Notes: generated by a model from the letters alone, not told the origin. A stretch of 64,000 nt of DNA from Cryptocoryne crispatula var. balansae (GCA_036172225.1 CM069924.1:34525926-34589925); one strand, 5' to 3'. Numbered from the stretch's first letter, positions 1-13,828 are shown. Made by a program: numbers and translations.

Positions 1-1442
1 ATACCACACCACAGTCTAACACAAACTAATGCATATAAATGGGATCATGCAATTTATAACCTAAACATAACAATTACATGCTTAAACAACTACCTATTAC
101 ATAAAAGATAAATAAACTAAACTCTACCATCACTATGCCTAAACCCTACATCGGCTTTTTAACAAATCGGGATATACATATTAAAGATTATCGCGATGCA
201 ATCATCTAAACTAACCAGGTTAAAACATATAAAAACCTATCATGCCGACTAATGTACATAGATAATTAAATCAACCTGACCATGCATATTTGAACAAGCT
301 AATCTAACTCTATTTAAACATGCTAATAAATCCAAAACAACCCATTAATTACAATCTTCTAATCCTGGTGATCTAAGCATGATTTTTACAGTTTAATCAA
401 GTATATTAGAGTGCTAAGAATAGCCGAGACGCCTACCTTAACGGCGACGACGAACGGCGCACAGAATTCCAACGGAGTCGATCCGGGTGAAGAATATGCC
501 GCGATCACGACGGCGATGAAAAATCGAACCAAACGGTAACCTAATAATCTGCTAAAACAAAGAGGATGAATGATCTAACAAGAACAAATGAATAGAATAG
601 GAGATAGACGACAGGAGAGAGGGGATATGAGAGAGAGGGGGGGTACCGCGCGGAGGGGGCTCGGCGCACGGCGTTGCGCGGCCGGGTGGGAGTCAACCGG
701 GGGCAGGCGGCTGGCTGGGGCAGCCGCATGGCACGCGCGGGCTAGAGGCGGCGGCGCGCAGAGAGTCAACGAGGGGGCGGTGGCGGTCGCCGTGGGGACG
801 CAGGAGGCGCGGCGCGCGAAGGAGGCGGTGGGCCACGGGCTCGCGCTGAGGTGCCGGTCAACGCGGGGGGGAGACGTATCGGTGGATGGAGGGGGGTGGC
901 ATACGGCGGCGGACCAGCGGCAGGCGGCCGCAGTGCACCGGGGGGGAGAGAGACGGTGGGCGGGCGGCGCGCGCGGCCGCGCACGCGCGCGGGGAGGGCC
1001 GGCCAACGGAGGGGGGGGAAGAGATGCGCGCGGCGGGCGGGGCCGAGGGGGAGGCGGGGCGACGGTTGCGCGGGTGGCAGGCGGCGCGCAGCCACGGGCG
1101 GGCGCGGTGGTCCACGGGGGAGACGGCGCGCGTGGTGACCCAGGCGGCGGGACGGCGCGGTGGTGGGCGCTGCCGTGGCGCGGAGGACAGCGATCGGAGA
1201 CGGCACGCGCGCAGTGGCCGCGGCGGCGGCGAGATCAACCGGGGGAGGGGAGGGAAACGTCGCGCGGCAACGGAGAAGGAGAAGGAAAATAGGGCGTTTC
1301 GGAGAGGGGGAAAATGGCGGACCGGGGTTTGATGGGGAGGGAGTAACCGAAGGAGAAATTTATGGGAGGAATAAGGAATAATAGTAATAATAAATATAAT
1401 AACTAATAAAATTTTTTTTTTCTAAAAAATGGTAACGTTACA
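1..1442 (-). repeat. Element B, partial LTR (sense-strand 5' part of its 3' LTR)
   Basis: This matches 14796-16293 closely from its first base to its last, so the remaining part of the LTR (about 970 bases) lies left of the window. It ends in GTTACA; read on the minus strand the LTR opens with TGTAACGTTACC. The left two-fifths is AT-rich and 640-1260 is extremely GC-rich. The many overlapping open frames in the GC-rich half reflect scarcity of stop codons and are not conserved in frame with the partner LTR, so I do not call genes here. Small indels separate the two copies, for example in the GC-rich block. Confidence 0.9.
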
Positions 1443-4191
1443 ATCTACCCTCCTAACAAAAAATTTCGTCCTCGAAAATTCAACCGATCTCACCGAAGAA
1501 TTACATCCTTCAATCTATTTAACTATTCTCCTCCATCTAAGCTATCCATCCATCTACCACTCTACCTAAACATATCTATCTATCTACATATCTATCTATC
1601 ATCAATCTATCAAACTATCTAACAAACTTACACACTAACTAACAATTCCTTCATCAATCTACCCACCTATTATCTATCCATCTATATCATTCTAATATAT
1701 ATTATATCAATCTTTAATACTATCTAAGATTCTCAATCTAATAGGTAATCTAATTATCTATATATCATATATATCATCCAATCACATAACCTTAAGACCT
1801 TAATTATGATGATCCTTAGTCTAAATTATCAATATACCAAATCTAAAAAATTTTATAGACCATTATGATATGGATCAAATATCCTTCACAAAAATATTCA
1901 ATAATCCAATAGTCCCTACATGATACGAACTTAATAATCATGTCTAAGTTTGATAAACTTCATCATCTATCTAAAATTTCAAACATACTAAATCTGAAAA
2001 TTTAACATCATAACATATCAAATGCCATCAATGACTCAATATAATCATCTAATTGATGATATAATCATAATCTAAATATCAAATTTAATTGATCAATATC
2101 TTATCTAAAGATCATCACTCCAAGTGACTTGATCCACAAAAATCTAAATTTATATCATCAAAGGATTATAGGTATTGATCTTATCCACAAATAAAGATAG
2201 AAAATTCTTTAACTATTCCTCTATCTAAAGACCATTTCCAAAATGTTGAGATCAAATTACAATCCAAAAATTAATCCATCACCATCTACTCAAGTATAAA
2301 TCCAAGCATACAAAGTCTAGTCCTAATTAAAATTTGCAAATCACAAATTGAAGAGAGAATGAGCCATCAAACGGATAAGACAAATTCAGATCGGATAGAA
2401 AGAATAAGACTAGAGTTCTAGATCAATAGATAATGGAGGATAATATGGATGATATGATCATAATCTAAATCAGATTGCCAAAAGTATAAACTAATAGTAG
2501 GCCTGTCTAAATAATTGTCTAACCTCTAAGATTAATATCTAATCTTCTAAATATCTCATCTTCAATATCAAAAAGATTACAACTTTACAATAATGTCTAT
2601 ATTTTCATAAACATATTCCAAAATTCATATTGGTAATTCATTCTCTAAATCCAATATCTTCTCATCTTTCTCATAGATTCAATTAACTCAAAATAGTTTG
2701 ATATCAATACTTTGTTTCCATTAAATCTCATAGCTAAGCTTCACAAAAGAATGATGCCTTAAGATGAAATATATCTCCAATTTTTTTTCCACTAATCCAA
2801 ACAATGTAATTATTCTTAACCTCTATATCATTCATATACATATGATTTCAAAATATAATCACCTCGTACCATCTCTATGATATAAGTTCACAAGATTACC
2901 AAATCTCTAACTTCCAACAAAATATTTCTAATGAGTCAACTACTCCTAACACTATTAATATCACTTAAACAATAATCATCCTCTTATTATCACTTTCATT
3001 CAAACTTTAATCAATCGTAACAATCACATTATCTCTTTGTATAAAGTACTTGCTATCAAATTATCATCCAAGAAATTTGTCTCTAAACTCCATCATATGA
3101 ATAATATCTAATTGTAATCACATATAAATAGCAAAAGATTCTCATTCTCAATGAGTTCTTAAGTCTCCTATTCTCTCTCATACTTTCCTAATATATTTGA
3201 ATCTCTACCACTCTTGCAAGAAACGTTCTCATTGCTTCCTTAAAATAATTTTCTAATTTCATATTCTAATCATTCCCAAACAATTAGCAAGATGCACATC
3301 TTATCTCTTTCCAGTCTAAAAGATCACATCTAATGAACTAAGGTCCAAACTCCACATAAAATGAACCTATGCTTAGACATAACATATACTAAAATCATCC
3401 ACAATCAAGATTTGGCTAATTTGACTTGACAAGATATGAAGAGATAAATAAGTTTAAAATCAGATAATGAAAATCAAAGATTGTGATCGGGAAGAACATA
3501 ACTATAGTAATAATTAATAGATAGCACCCTACTAATACTTACTATAATACTACTCAAATCATCTCTAATTCTTAAACTTATACTAAATAATCTAAGTATC
3601 TCATCCTTCAAAACTTGCACTTGTTCTGCATCCATCCTCGATAGCACGAAAAATACCACTTATTCAAAACATACTAAAATTATATTGATCTTACTCTAAA
3701 ATTTCATATTCATAATCTCATTCTTATATCACATTCCTTTTCATTTAAAACCATATACTCAAATAATAATTCAATCATCATTTCATTTCATGTCTAGGAT
3801 AGGCCCAATGCCAAATTCTAACTAACCTATCTCATCCTATCCTTATACCACCCTTAAGTATCCTTCCAATCATCTCATAAATAAATCAGATTTAATCTCA
3901 AAATGAATCATTCTAATTATCTCACATAAGCTATCCAATTAAATCAATTTAAAAATTCAACATTCTAACTTCCATCTATTAATCATGGGATATCATTATG
4001 ATTCTAACCATTAAATTCACCCTTAGTCAAGATCACTAACTATATTAAATCTGAAAATTCTTTCTTAAAGCATAAACTAACCTAGTAATGATCAAGCATC
4101 ATATATCAAACATTTAATAATCCAATATGTACATCTTGATTGTGTCTTAAGATTAGTGAAAGTAAATCTTCATCAAACAAATCTACAATAC
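1443..4191 (-). mobile_element. Element B internal domain, first part (non-coding)
   Basis: It starts directly after the LTR with the polypurine tract (minus strand, ending GGAGGGTAGAT before TGTAACG) and a GAGGACGAAATTT-like motif just inside it, typical of plant Ty3/gypsy elements of the Tekay/Del kind. No gag, protease, RT, RNase H or integrase motif is visible; the longest open frame is about 60 codons. The plus strand is almost free of G in places (1501-1620 has one G). Element A interrupts this domain at 4192 and it resumes at 13447. Without A the internal domain is about 3.1 kb. Confidence 0.85.
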
Positions 4192-7100
4192 TGTCACGAC
4201 CCGGAATTTAAATAACATAACCACAAATACGCAGCGGAAATACACAATGTCGTGACAGTGGGATGAAACCCAACACTTAGATTCCACAACCCAAACTTAA
4301 ACAATTAATTTTCTAAGATCCATCAAAACAAGATAATAGAATCATACTTCTAAGTCTATCCACACTCTTGTTCAAAAACAATCAAGATCATCTACCTAAG
4401 TAGAGAATACCAAGAATCTCCATGTGCAAATGACTCTGATTCCCTTGGTTCCACTTGATCCTCATCTTCAAGCTCTTAAATCTTCAAAACCTGCTGAAAA
4501 ATTTAACCCACAACGGGGTGAGTCCGGGGACTCCGTAGGATTTACACCCTTCACCCATCGATCGAGTAAATAACATATAATCAAGCAATGGTACGTAACA
4601 TATCTAACTTGAGATGTAATACAAAAGTATAGAATGCCTTCTATATTAATCTCACAACCCATATCTGAACATAATTATCTTCAAAGAAAAGATTATGCCA
4701 AAGCCAATTAATTCTAGACCAATGCACACAAGACCATACAAGCTAGACAAATATCATCTAAATGACCTCAAGACTTAACTTAACATGACCAAATTAAAAC
4801 AGACAAATCTGATTTTTCTAACATGACATAGTTTAACATCCATACATGACACACAAGTAACATATTTCATATCCTTTCCAGAACACATAGCCAAAGAGCA
4901 AGGAATTGGTCGTCTTGCTTCACATGTACAAAATGCATTCACCAGCTCTAATATATATATAGCAGTAACATATAATAAGCTAGCCCAAAGTGCACCTAGG
5001 CAGTGGTGACACTAAGGGAAAAGCCGCGGTAATCCGGGATCTGTGGGAGGGCCGGATTCATCTAAGTTACCCGCTGCCCACGGGTGATTGTCTAACATAG
5101 GCTGGTGAAGCCTTCATAGCACGTCATATCAAGAATTCATAACATAATTTCATATCATGACATACCTGACCATACCATGCATACATGACATAAACATCTA
5201 ATTTCATAGCCTTTCATGCAAGACATAACATTCATAACGAACTTGACAAGACATATGATAACCCGACTTAATTGAACTTGTTCTCAATGACAACTTGTAT
5301 TAATCATGACCAAATTGACATAACTAACTATGCATAGCATAGCCCATGATCTGAAACCAAATTAAACATATTTCATCATAACTAGACAAGACTTGTACTA
5401 ACCGACTTGGTTGACATATTCTAAATCAAACATATACCAAACTTAACCATAAGAACATAATCATATCATGCATGACATAATACATAATCTGAAATCATAC
5501 TAATCAAAATTTACATGATCCTCACACATGCAATGACAAACCGAACTAGACATACTAAAACATATGTACAAGACACTTAACCTAATTCATGCTTGGCATA
5601 AACTAAACAAATTAAGATCTCATGTAATCAATCATAATCTGACCAAAACAGGTTCTAAAAGGTATAATTTGATGACCCAAGAGTTTTACAAGTCTACACA
5701 TAATTAACTTTCAATTCTTGTTCCAAACTAGCATATAATCACTTACATGGTTTTCATAAGATCAAATTTGATAGAAAAGACTTCTACCCAAGCATAATCA
5801 AGCTAAACATGTTCCATGATATACAAAATACTAATTTCAAGTTTCTGATTTCAGAGATTTTGTGAAAATCAATAATTACAAGTCCAAAGTCTAAGACTAG
5901 TCAACTTATGATCCATAAGTTAAATCATGCATATTTTCTAATCAAAATGGGATCAAATACATAGACAAGCTTGAGAAACCTACCTGGAAGCTCCTGTGAA
6001 TTTTTCGGAATTTTCTGCTATTTTTCTGGCATTAACTCTGATTTTCGGAATTAATAAATTGAATAATCCAAAACCGCTGAACCGGCGCTGAACCGGGTGG
6101 CTCAACCGGCGGCTCGGGACGCTCAGCCGGAGGCTGGACCAGGCGGCTTGGGGGGGGGCGCTGATCCAGCTCGACCGGCGGCTCGCACTCGCGCGGGGTT
6201 CGCGCGGCGGTGCTCGCGACGGAGACGGCGACCACGGCGGCGCCCGACAGTGTCGGCGGTGGACAACGACGGCGATGCTGTCCACGTTGGCGACGGCAAG
6301 GGGGGGAGGCCGGTGGCAGAGGCGAGGGTGGACTCTTCGCTGCGACGGTTTCTGCAAAACAGGGGGCCCAAGGCGGTGCCGGTCGGAACGGGGAGGCCGG
6401 CGGGGCTTCCGTGATGGTGACGGAGGGCGGCGGCGAGGAGAGGGAAGGCCGGCGATGGCAACAACGGCGAGGGAGGATCCCATGGTGGTTCTTTCCAGAA
6501 CAGGGGAGATACCGGTGGTGGGAGGGTGGCACGGCGATGCACAATCAGCAAGCGGGTCCACGCCGGAAGGCGGCGGCAGCGTGCGGGTGAGCGCTGCGTT
6601 AACGCCGGGGGGGGTGTGTGTGGCCGCAGCGCCAAGGGGGACGACGCACGGCGGCGGAAGGCGCAGCTGGCCGGCGGTGGATTGCGCGGGAGGGTGGCTG
6701 GCGACTCCTCACGCAAGCGGCTGGGTGGCGGGTGGAGACGCAGGGAGGCGGCTGCCGGCGGCGACGACGGCGGCCGCCGCGCACGCTTGCGCGGATGGAG
6801 GCAGCGGGGGCACGGAAGGGCTAGGCTCACGGCGTTTGGGCGTGCGGCTGCGGCGGGGACGGCGACGGCGATGCGGGCCGGGTGGCCGGGGGGGAATGCC
6901 GGCGACGGTGGAGGGGGGGGTGTCGACCGGGCTACACGGCTTGTAGGCAACGCGCCGTGGGGGTGGAAGCGGAGGCCGCAGGCCGGCAGCGGGGAAAAGG
7001 GGGGTCGCCACGGTGGCTTGCAGCCGCTGGTGCGCGATGCATAAACGCGGCGGGAGGGTGGCCTGTGGGTCGCATAGGCGCTGACGCTGGCACTGGTGCA

Positions 7101-7356
7101 GGAAAACGATGGCGACGCGGTGGTGTGCTTGCGTCGACGGCTGGTGAGTCCAGGTGGGAGGAGGAGATCGGCGCAGGGGAGCGGTGAGAGAGAGCAAGAA
7201 AGGGGGAGATCGGGGCGGAGGCGAAATCGGCGAGAGAGGAGGAGGCGAGCGTAACCGCGAGAGGGATGGGCGGGCGTGACCAGCGAGAGAGGAGGGAGGG
7301 GGCGGGGCGGACGTTACAGAAATAAAAAAAAAACTTTTTTTTTCAGAACTGTTACA
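4192..7356 (-). repeat. Element A, LTR copy 1 (sense 3' LTR)
   Basis: The LTR runs from TGTCACGACCCGG to TGTTACA and is 3165 bp. Its target duplication AATAC precedes it (4187-4191) and recurs after the second LTR (13442-13446). The left 1.9 kb is AT-rich; 6075-7320 is very GC-rich and ends in GA-rich tracts and an A/T run. The LTR at 10276-13441 is nearly identical apart from scattered indels, mostly in the GC-rich half. Open frames of 100-275 codons in the GC-rich half shift between copies and match no family I know. Confidence 0.95.
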
Positions 7357-7369
7357 TTCTTCACCCCTT
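7357..7369 (-). promoter_or_regulatory. Polypurine tract of element A
   Basis: On the minus strand AAGGGGTGAAGAA abuts the LTR start TGTAACA, which is where plus-strand DNA synthesis is primed in LTR retrotransposons. The same 13 bases occur at 42008-42020 and 47891-47903. Confidence 0.8.
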
Positions 7370-10258
7370 AAAATAAATTTCGTCCTCGAAATTTTAAAAT
7401 CTTACTATCCAGTCGAATGGGGAAGTCAAGATGATTCAATTCTCATACACTCATAAACAGATTCTCAAACCACGATACACAATATATGTGCCAAAATTCT
7501 CATCATCCACTAATATTATCCATCTCAAAATTTCTAATTATACACTCTTCCTTCTATATCATACCATTCATGATAATCTAATTATCGTATCTCAATTTCA
7601 CAAAAATTATCACATTCAACTCTCTCTGATTTATCATATGTCTATACCATTCTTCATAATAATTAACTCTCCAATCTCTAATTTTATCCAAAAGTTTGAT
7701 CTTCCAACATTATCACCGATCATCATTTATTATTCTAACCTTCTTATACATCAATATTCTTCAATCTTCTTAGCAACAATAACACTTAAATCTCATCCTT
7801 ATTATCATATCTCAAACATGCCATACTCATCATTGAAAAATATCTAAAACAATGAAGATTATACTATCCATATGAGACAAGATTATCAATTTAGTCCTCA
7901 TCCAATTTTTTTTTGATAATCCCCTAATATCTTCTAACTAATTATCAAGTTTTCACAAAGATCCATAATATTTTCTTTCTAATACATTTGGGATCCATTT
8001 GTCATGCATTGCACTTCCTCAACTATCAAGTTGTTCCAAATCTCAAGGAACCATAACTATTCTATTGTGATTCTTATATGTTCATTTAATCTCCACCAGT
8101 TGGAACTCAATCTCTAAACACTTCGGATGTTTAATAAATTTATCAAATTCCAATCACTTTCAAACAACTAGTAAGATATCACCAACTTATTCTTCTATCT
8201 ATATTTGACTTGAAGATCATCTCAACTAAACCAAAGTCTGAACTAAATATTCACAATCATCTGACATAATCTATATTTACTCAAAACATAATTCCACTTA
8301 ATATTGACAAATCAGGGATGAGTGGTAACAAGTACTCCTTGATTGTAGAGGTTATGCAAAGATGATGGTAGATAGAATAATTCTCAAGTTCATGATTCGT
8401 AAAGAATAAGGTTATAATCTTGGATGTCATGCGATATAATCAACTAGATTTTTGATAACTTACAAGTGATCAGAACCCTACTAAAACAAGTACCAATCCT
8501 CAAAACTTATACTACAATATCTTATCTTTAATAACACAAGAATACTACTAATACAATCACACTAAACAATTTAAATCTTCTTCAAAGTTTAGATATATAA
8601 TCTCGTTTCGATATCCAACTCTTCCAATCAAACCTCTTAATCAAGTAATATTTCAAAAATGTTCTTTCCTAAGATAGACTCAACATCATACTCCAGGTAA
8701 TATATGTCATCTTAACCTCATACCACATATATGCATCATTCCAATAATTACACATAAATCAGATAACCCTCACATATCATTAATTGAATAATTCAAATTA
8801 TTCCACATATGTTATCCAATGAAATCTCTATAATGATTCAACAATCTCTCTTAACTTTCAATCTGTCAGATGATATCATCCTTAAAATAACTAAAATTCC
8901 AATATCCTTTCAAAACAAGAATATCAATCATAATTCATCAATCATTTTTTTTAAGATAATCCTCGATATTATTATCGCCAAACTATCACCAACATTCATT
9001 CTCTTATAACTTGGAATCCAGAATCTGATCATTGTATTATATTAAATAATAACCAAATTATTCCCTTGCTTAACGAGCCACAATCTAATGCCAAAGACAT
9101 CCAATTCCCTTAAACCTCAACAAGTATATCACGATCTCTAATTACTTTCTCAATAGAAGTTAAATCACAATTTCCAAATTACTCCAAACAACTTAAATAA
9201 TATTCTTAATACGAATCAAAGTCTTAACAAATCTATATCTAACAAAATTGTCCATGATACAAATTTAACTCATAATTATCAAGCTGAATCACCTAGAGCC
9301 TTATACTTCCTATGATTTAGAAATTGATGATTCAAAGATTTCAAGTCCTTAGACAAGGATGTTGTTTGGGAGAGTATTTACTCAGATTCTAGATCGGCAA
9401 ATAATAACTATGATTCTAGATACTATGGTTACAATATAAACTAGATTGTGGTATCATATAGATATCTAATCAAAGCTCCACTTAAACAACCTGATATACA
9501 TGATCTTCTAGATATTTCATCCTCAATTCTATAATTGACTGATCTCATTCCTTCTAATAATACATATTATATCCTCTTATCATAAGTATATCCCAATTAA
9601 CTTACACCAATAATTCAATTATTCTCATGTCGACATCCTATAAATCATTATAAAATTCACTTTATTTCACAATATGAAAAAATCTACCAATCTATCTAGC
9701 TCTCTATCTTCACTTAAATAAGAAATCATATCATCATGACTTAATCATATTCATTTAATCAATACAATTCACCAGTTACACAACATTTGAACTTCATCTC
9801 ATAAAGATACTAAACCAAATGATATCCATCAACTATTAAACACTAAAATTCTCTACACCAATGACAATAAAATCTTGCCTTAATTGATAAATTGATTTCT
9901 ATCAATCTGAACTTCAAGATCAACCAAATCTAAAAGTTGATTATCATATATTGATTGATCATCCAATTTGAATCTCTACATATTAAATCATCATCTAATA
10001 TCAAAATCAAATTGACCCAAATTGATAATCTCCTCCTATTGTCATAAATTGAAGCTTCAAGATTCACCAAAATCTGAAAATTGATCCTCATAAATAGATT
10101 CAATCCATTATTCAATCTAGGCATCCCATAATGTAACCTTCAAAGTCAAAAATCAAATCCAATTGATTCAAATAGATAATCCACGTATCAAATCTGGCTC
10201 ATTCAAACTGAAATCAACCACCCGGGCATGTCACTATAGACCTTCCGGCCGGGTTAAT

Positions 10259-10270
10259 GCTCTGATACCA
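10259..10270 (-). promoter_or_regulatory. Primer-binding site of element A (initiator Met-tRNA)
   Basis: The minus strand reads TGGTATCAGAGC, complementary to the 3' end of plant initiator Met-tRNA. It is five bases inside the LTR edge. The same 12 bases are at 13814-13825 (element B), 44931-44942 and 50810-50821 (peroxidase insertion). This fixes the orientation of all these elements as minus. Confidence 0.9.
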
Positions 10271-10275
10271 ACTTC

Positions 10276-13200
10276 TGTCACGACCCGGAATTTAAATAAC
10301 ATAACCACAAATACGCAGCGGAAATACACAATGTCGTGACAGTGGGATGAAACCCAACACTTAGATTCCACAACCCAAACTTAAACAATTAATTTTCTAA
10401 GATCCATCAAAACAAGATAATAGAATCATACTTCTAAGTCTATCCACACTCTTGTTCAAAAACAATCAAGATCATCTACCTAAGTAGAGAATACCAAGAA
10501 TCTCCATGTGCAAATGACTCTGATTCCCTTGGTTCCACTTGATCCTCATCTTCAAGCTCTTAAATCTTCAAAACCTGCTGAAAAATTTAACCCACAACGG
10601 GGTGAGTCCGGGGACTCCGTAGGATTTACACCCTTCACCCATCGATCGAGTAAATAACATATAATCAAGCAATGGTACGTAACATATCTAACTTGAGATG
10701 TAATACAAAAGTATAGAATGTCTTCTATATTATTCTCACAACCCATATCTGAACATAATTATCTTCAAAGAAAAGATTATGCCAAAGCCAATTAATTCTA
10801 GACCAATGCACACAAGACCATACAAGCTAGACAAATATCATCTAAATGACCTCAAGACTTAACTTAACATGACCAAATTAAAACAGACAAATCTGATTTT
10901 TCTAACATGACATAGTTTAACATCCATACATGACACACAAGTAACATATTTCATATCCTTTCCAGAACACATAGCCAAAGAGCAAGGAATTGGTCGTCTT
11001 GCTTCACATGTACAAAATGCATTCACCAGCTCTAATATATATAGCAGTAACATATAATAAGCTAGCCCAAAATGCACCTAGGCAGTGGTGATACTAAGGG
11101 AAAAACCGCGGTAATCCGGGATCTGTGGGAGGGCCGGATTCATCTAAGTTACCCGTTGCCCACGGGTGATTGTCTAACATAGGCTGGTGAAGCCTTCATA
11201 GCACGTCATATCAAGAATTCATGACATAATTTCATATCATGACATACCTGACCATACCATGCATACATGACATAAACAACTAATTTCATAGCCTTTCATG
11301 CAAGACATAACATTCATAACGAACTTGACAAGACATATGATAACCCGACTTAATTGAACTTGTTCTCAATGACAACTTGTATTAATCATGACCAAATTGA
11401 CATAACTAACTATGCATAGCATAGCCCATGATCTGAAACCAAATTAAACATATTTCATCATAACTAGACAAGACTTGTACTAACCGACTTGGTTGACATA
11501 TTCTAAATCAAACATATACCAAACTTAACCATATGAACATAATCATATCATGCATGACATAATACATAATCTGAAATCATACTAATCAAAATTTACATGA
11601 TCCTCACACATGCAATGACAAACCGAACTAGACATACTAAAACATATGTACAAGACACTTAACCTAAGTCATGCTTGGCATAAACTAAACAAATTAAGAT
11701 CTCATGTAATCAATCATAATCTGACCAAAACAGGTTCTAAAAGGTATAATTTGATGACCCAAGAGTTTTTCAAGTCTACACATAATTAACTTTCAATTCT
11801 TGTTCCAAACTAGCATATAATCACTTACATGGTTTTCATAAGATCAAATTTGATAGAAAAGACTTCTACCCAAGCATAATCAAGCTAAACATGTTCCATG
11901 ATATACAAAATACTAATTTCAAGTTTCTGATTTCAGAGATTTTGTGAAAATCAATAATTACAAGTCCAAAGTCTAAGACTAGTCAACTTATGATCCATAA
12001 GTTAAATCATGCATATTTTCTAATCAAAATGGGATCAAATACATAGACAAGCTTGAGAAACCTACCTGGAAGCTCCTGTGAATTTTTCGGATTTTTCTGC
12101 TATTTTTCTGGCATTAACTCTGATTTCTGGAATTAATAAATTGAATAATCCAAAAACTGCTGAACCGGCGCTGAACCGGGCGGCTCAACCGGCGGCTCGG
12201 GACGCTCAGCCGGAGGCTGGACCGGGCGGCTTGGGGGGGGGCGCTGATCCGGCTCGACCGGCGGCTCGCACTCGCGCGGGGTTCGCGCGGCGGTGCTCGC
12301 GACGGAGACGGCGACCACGGCGGCGCCCGACAGTGTCGGCGGTGGACAACGACGGCGATGCTGTCCACGTTGGCGATGGCAAGGGGGGGAAGGCCGGTGG
12401 CAGCGGCGAGGATGGACTCTTCGCTGCGACGGTTTCTGCAAAACAGGGGGCTCATGGCGGTGCCGGTCAGAACAGGGGAGGCCGGCAGGGCTTCCGGTGA
12501 TGGTGACGGAGGGCGGCAGCGAGGAGAGGGAAGGCCGGCGATGGCAACAACGGCGAGGGAGGATCCCATGGTGGTTCTTTCCAGAACAGGGGAGATACCG
12601 GTGGTGGGAGGGTGGCACGGCGATGCACAATCAGCAAGCGGGTCCACGCCGGAAGGCGGCGGCAGCGTGCGGGTGAGCGCTGCGTTAACGCCGGGGGGGG
12701 TGTGTGTGGCCGCAGCGCCAAGGGGGACGACGCACGGCGGCGGAAGGCGCAGCTGGCCGGCGGTGGATTGCGCGGGAGGGTGGCTGGCGACTCCTCACGC
12801 AAGCGGCTGGGTGGCGGGTGGAGACGCAGAGGGAGGCGGCTGTCGGCGACGACGGCGGCTGCCGCGCACGCTTGCGCGGATGGAGGCAGCAGGGGGCACG
12901 GAAGGGCTAGGCTCACGGCAGTTTGGGCGTGCGGCTGCGGCAGGACGGCGACGGCGATGCGGCTGGCTGGGGGGGGGAATGCTGGCGACGGTGGAGGGGG
13001 GGGTGTCGATCGGGCTACACGGCTTGCGAGGCAACGCGCGCTGTGGGGGGTGGAAGCGGAGGCCGCAGGCTGGCCGGTGGAAAAGGGGGTCGCCACGGTG
13101 GCTTGCAGCCGCTGGTGCGCGATGCATAAACGCGGCGGGAGGGTGGCCCGTGGGTCGCATAGGCGCTGACGCTGGCACTGGTGCGGGAAAACGATGGCGA

Positions 13201-13441
13201 CGCGGTGGTGTGCATGCGTCGACGGCTGGTGAGTCCAGGCGGGAGGAGGAGATCGGCGCAAGGGAGCGGTGAGAGAGAGCAAGAAAGGGGGAGATCGGGG
13301 CGGAGGCGAAATCGGCGAGAGAGGAGGAGGCGAGCGTAACCGCGAGAGGGATGGGCGGGCGTGACCAGCGAGAGAGGAGGGAGGGGGCGGGGCGGACGTT
13401 ACAGAAATAAAAAAAAAACTTTTTTTTTCCGAACTGTTACA
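10276..13441 (-). repeat. Element A, LTR copy 2 (sense 5' LTR)
   Basis: The LTR is 3166 bp, TGTCACGACC to TGTTACA, followed by the target duplication AATAC. It differs from copy 1 by a modest number of substitutions and short indels, the densest between 12380 and 13090 in the GC-rich half. As the sense 5' LTR it would hold the promoter, but no start site can be fixed from sequence alone. Confidence 0.95.
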
Positions 13442-13446
13442 AATAC

Positions 13447-13828
13447 CCACCCAATCTAAAAATTGGTCATTGCATTTTTAATTATTCAATCCAATATCTA
13501 ATCACTCAATCACTATCTAATATTAAAATCCAACAAATCTAAAGTGATAGTCCTATCCTATAAACATAAATCCAAATTCAAAGATCCACTAAATTTGGAA
13601 ATTAAATCATCATAAAACGATACCTGTAAATATCCAATGTAGATATCTACTAATCTGATATCAAATTTCTATGCCAATAAAATTCTTAATCTATAGACAA
13701 TCTAAATAACTCTTCACACTCATGATTCTTTTCTTCCAAACATCAATTCCATCTAATCCAAACCGATATCATAAACTCGGGCATGTCAATATAGACATTC
13801 AGGCCGAGTTAATGCTCTGATACCAAGC
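13447..13828 (-). mobile_element. Element B internal domain, remainder
   Basis: This is the continuation of 1443-4191 after removal of element A and one copy of AATAC. It is AT-rich and ends with the initiator Met-tRNA primer-binding site (13814-13825) three bases from the LTR at 13829. It has no coding potential. Confidence 0.8.

Larger units (their letters stand above)
7357..10275 (-). mobile_element. Element A internal domain (non-coding, LARD-like)
   Basis: This 2919-bp domain lies between the two LTRs and encodes no retrotransposon protein I can recognise. At its left end the minus strand carries the polypurine tract AAGGGGTGAAGAA directly before the LTR, preceded by GAGGACGAAATTT. At its right end the tRNA primer-binding site sits five bases from the LTR. 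The domain is very similar to both internal domains of the peroxidase-inserted element (42008-44946 and 47891-50825). A/C/T dominate the plus strand, so the sense RNA would be poor in C. Confidence 0.9.

Noticed and set aside
575..1332. Long overlapping open frames on both strands in the GC-rich LTR half (up to 234 codons)
   Set aside because: Composition-driven: very high GC leaves few stop codons. Frames shift between LTR copies through indels, the products are low-complexity Arg/Gly/Pro/Ala, and no family is recognisable. The same holds for 6032-7197, 12078-13450, 15349-16182, 40882-41836, 46752-47910 and 52629-53792.
1501..1700. Run of CATCTATC-like words that could be a tandem repeat or telomere-like satellite
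   Set aside because: No fixed period or unit. It is part of the G-poor composition of the internal domain.
4468..4662. 64-codon open frame conserved in both A LTRs (4468-4662 and 10552-10746)
   Set aside because: Conservation is explained by LTR identity. It has no recognisable domain and is broken in the C-element LTRs.
13015..13450. 327-codon minus-strand open frame ending in the LTR of element A (12467-13450)
   Set aside because: It is not open in the partner LTR at the same place and lies in GC-rich repeat DNA, so it is chance.
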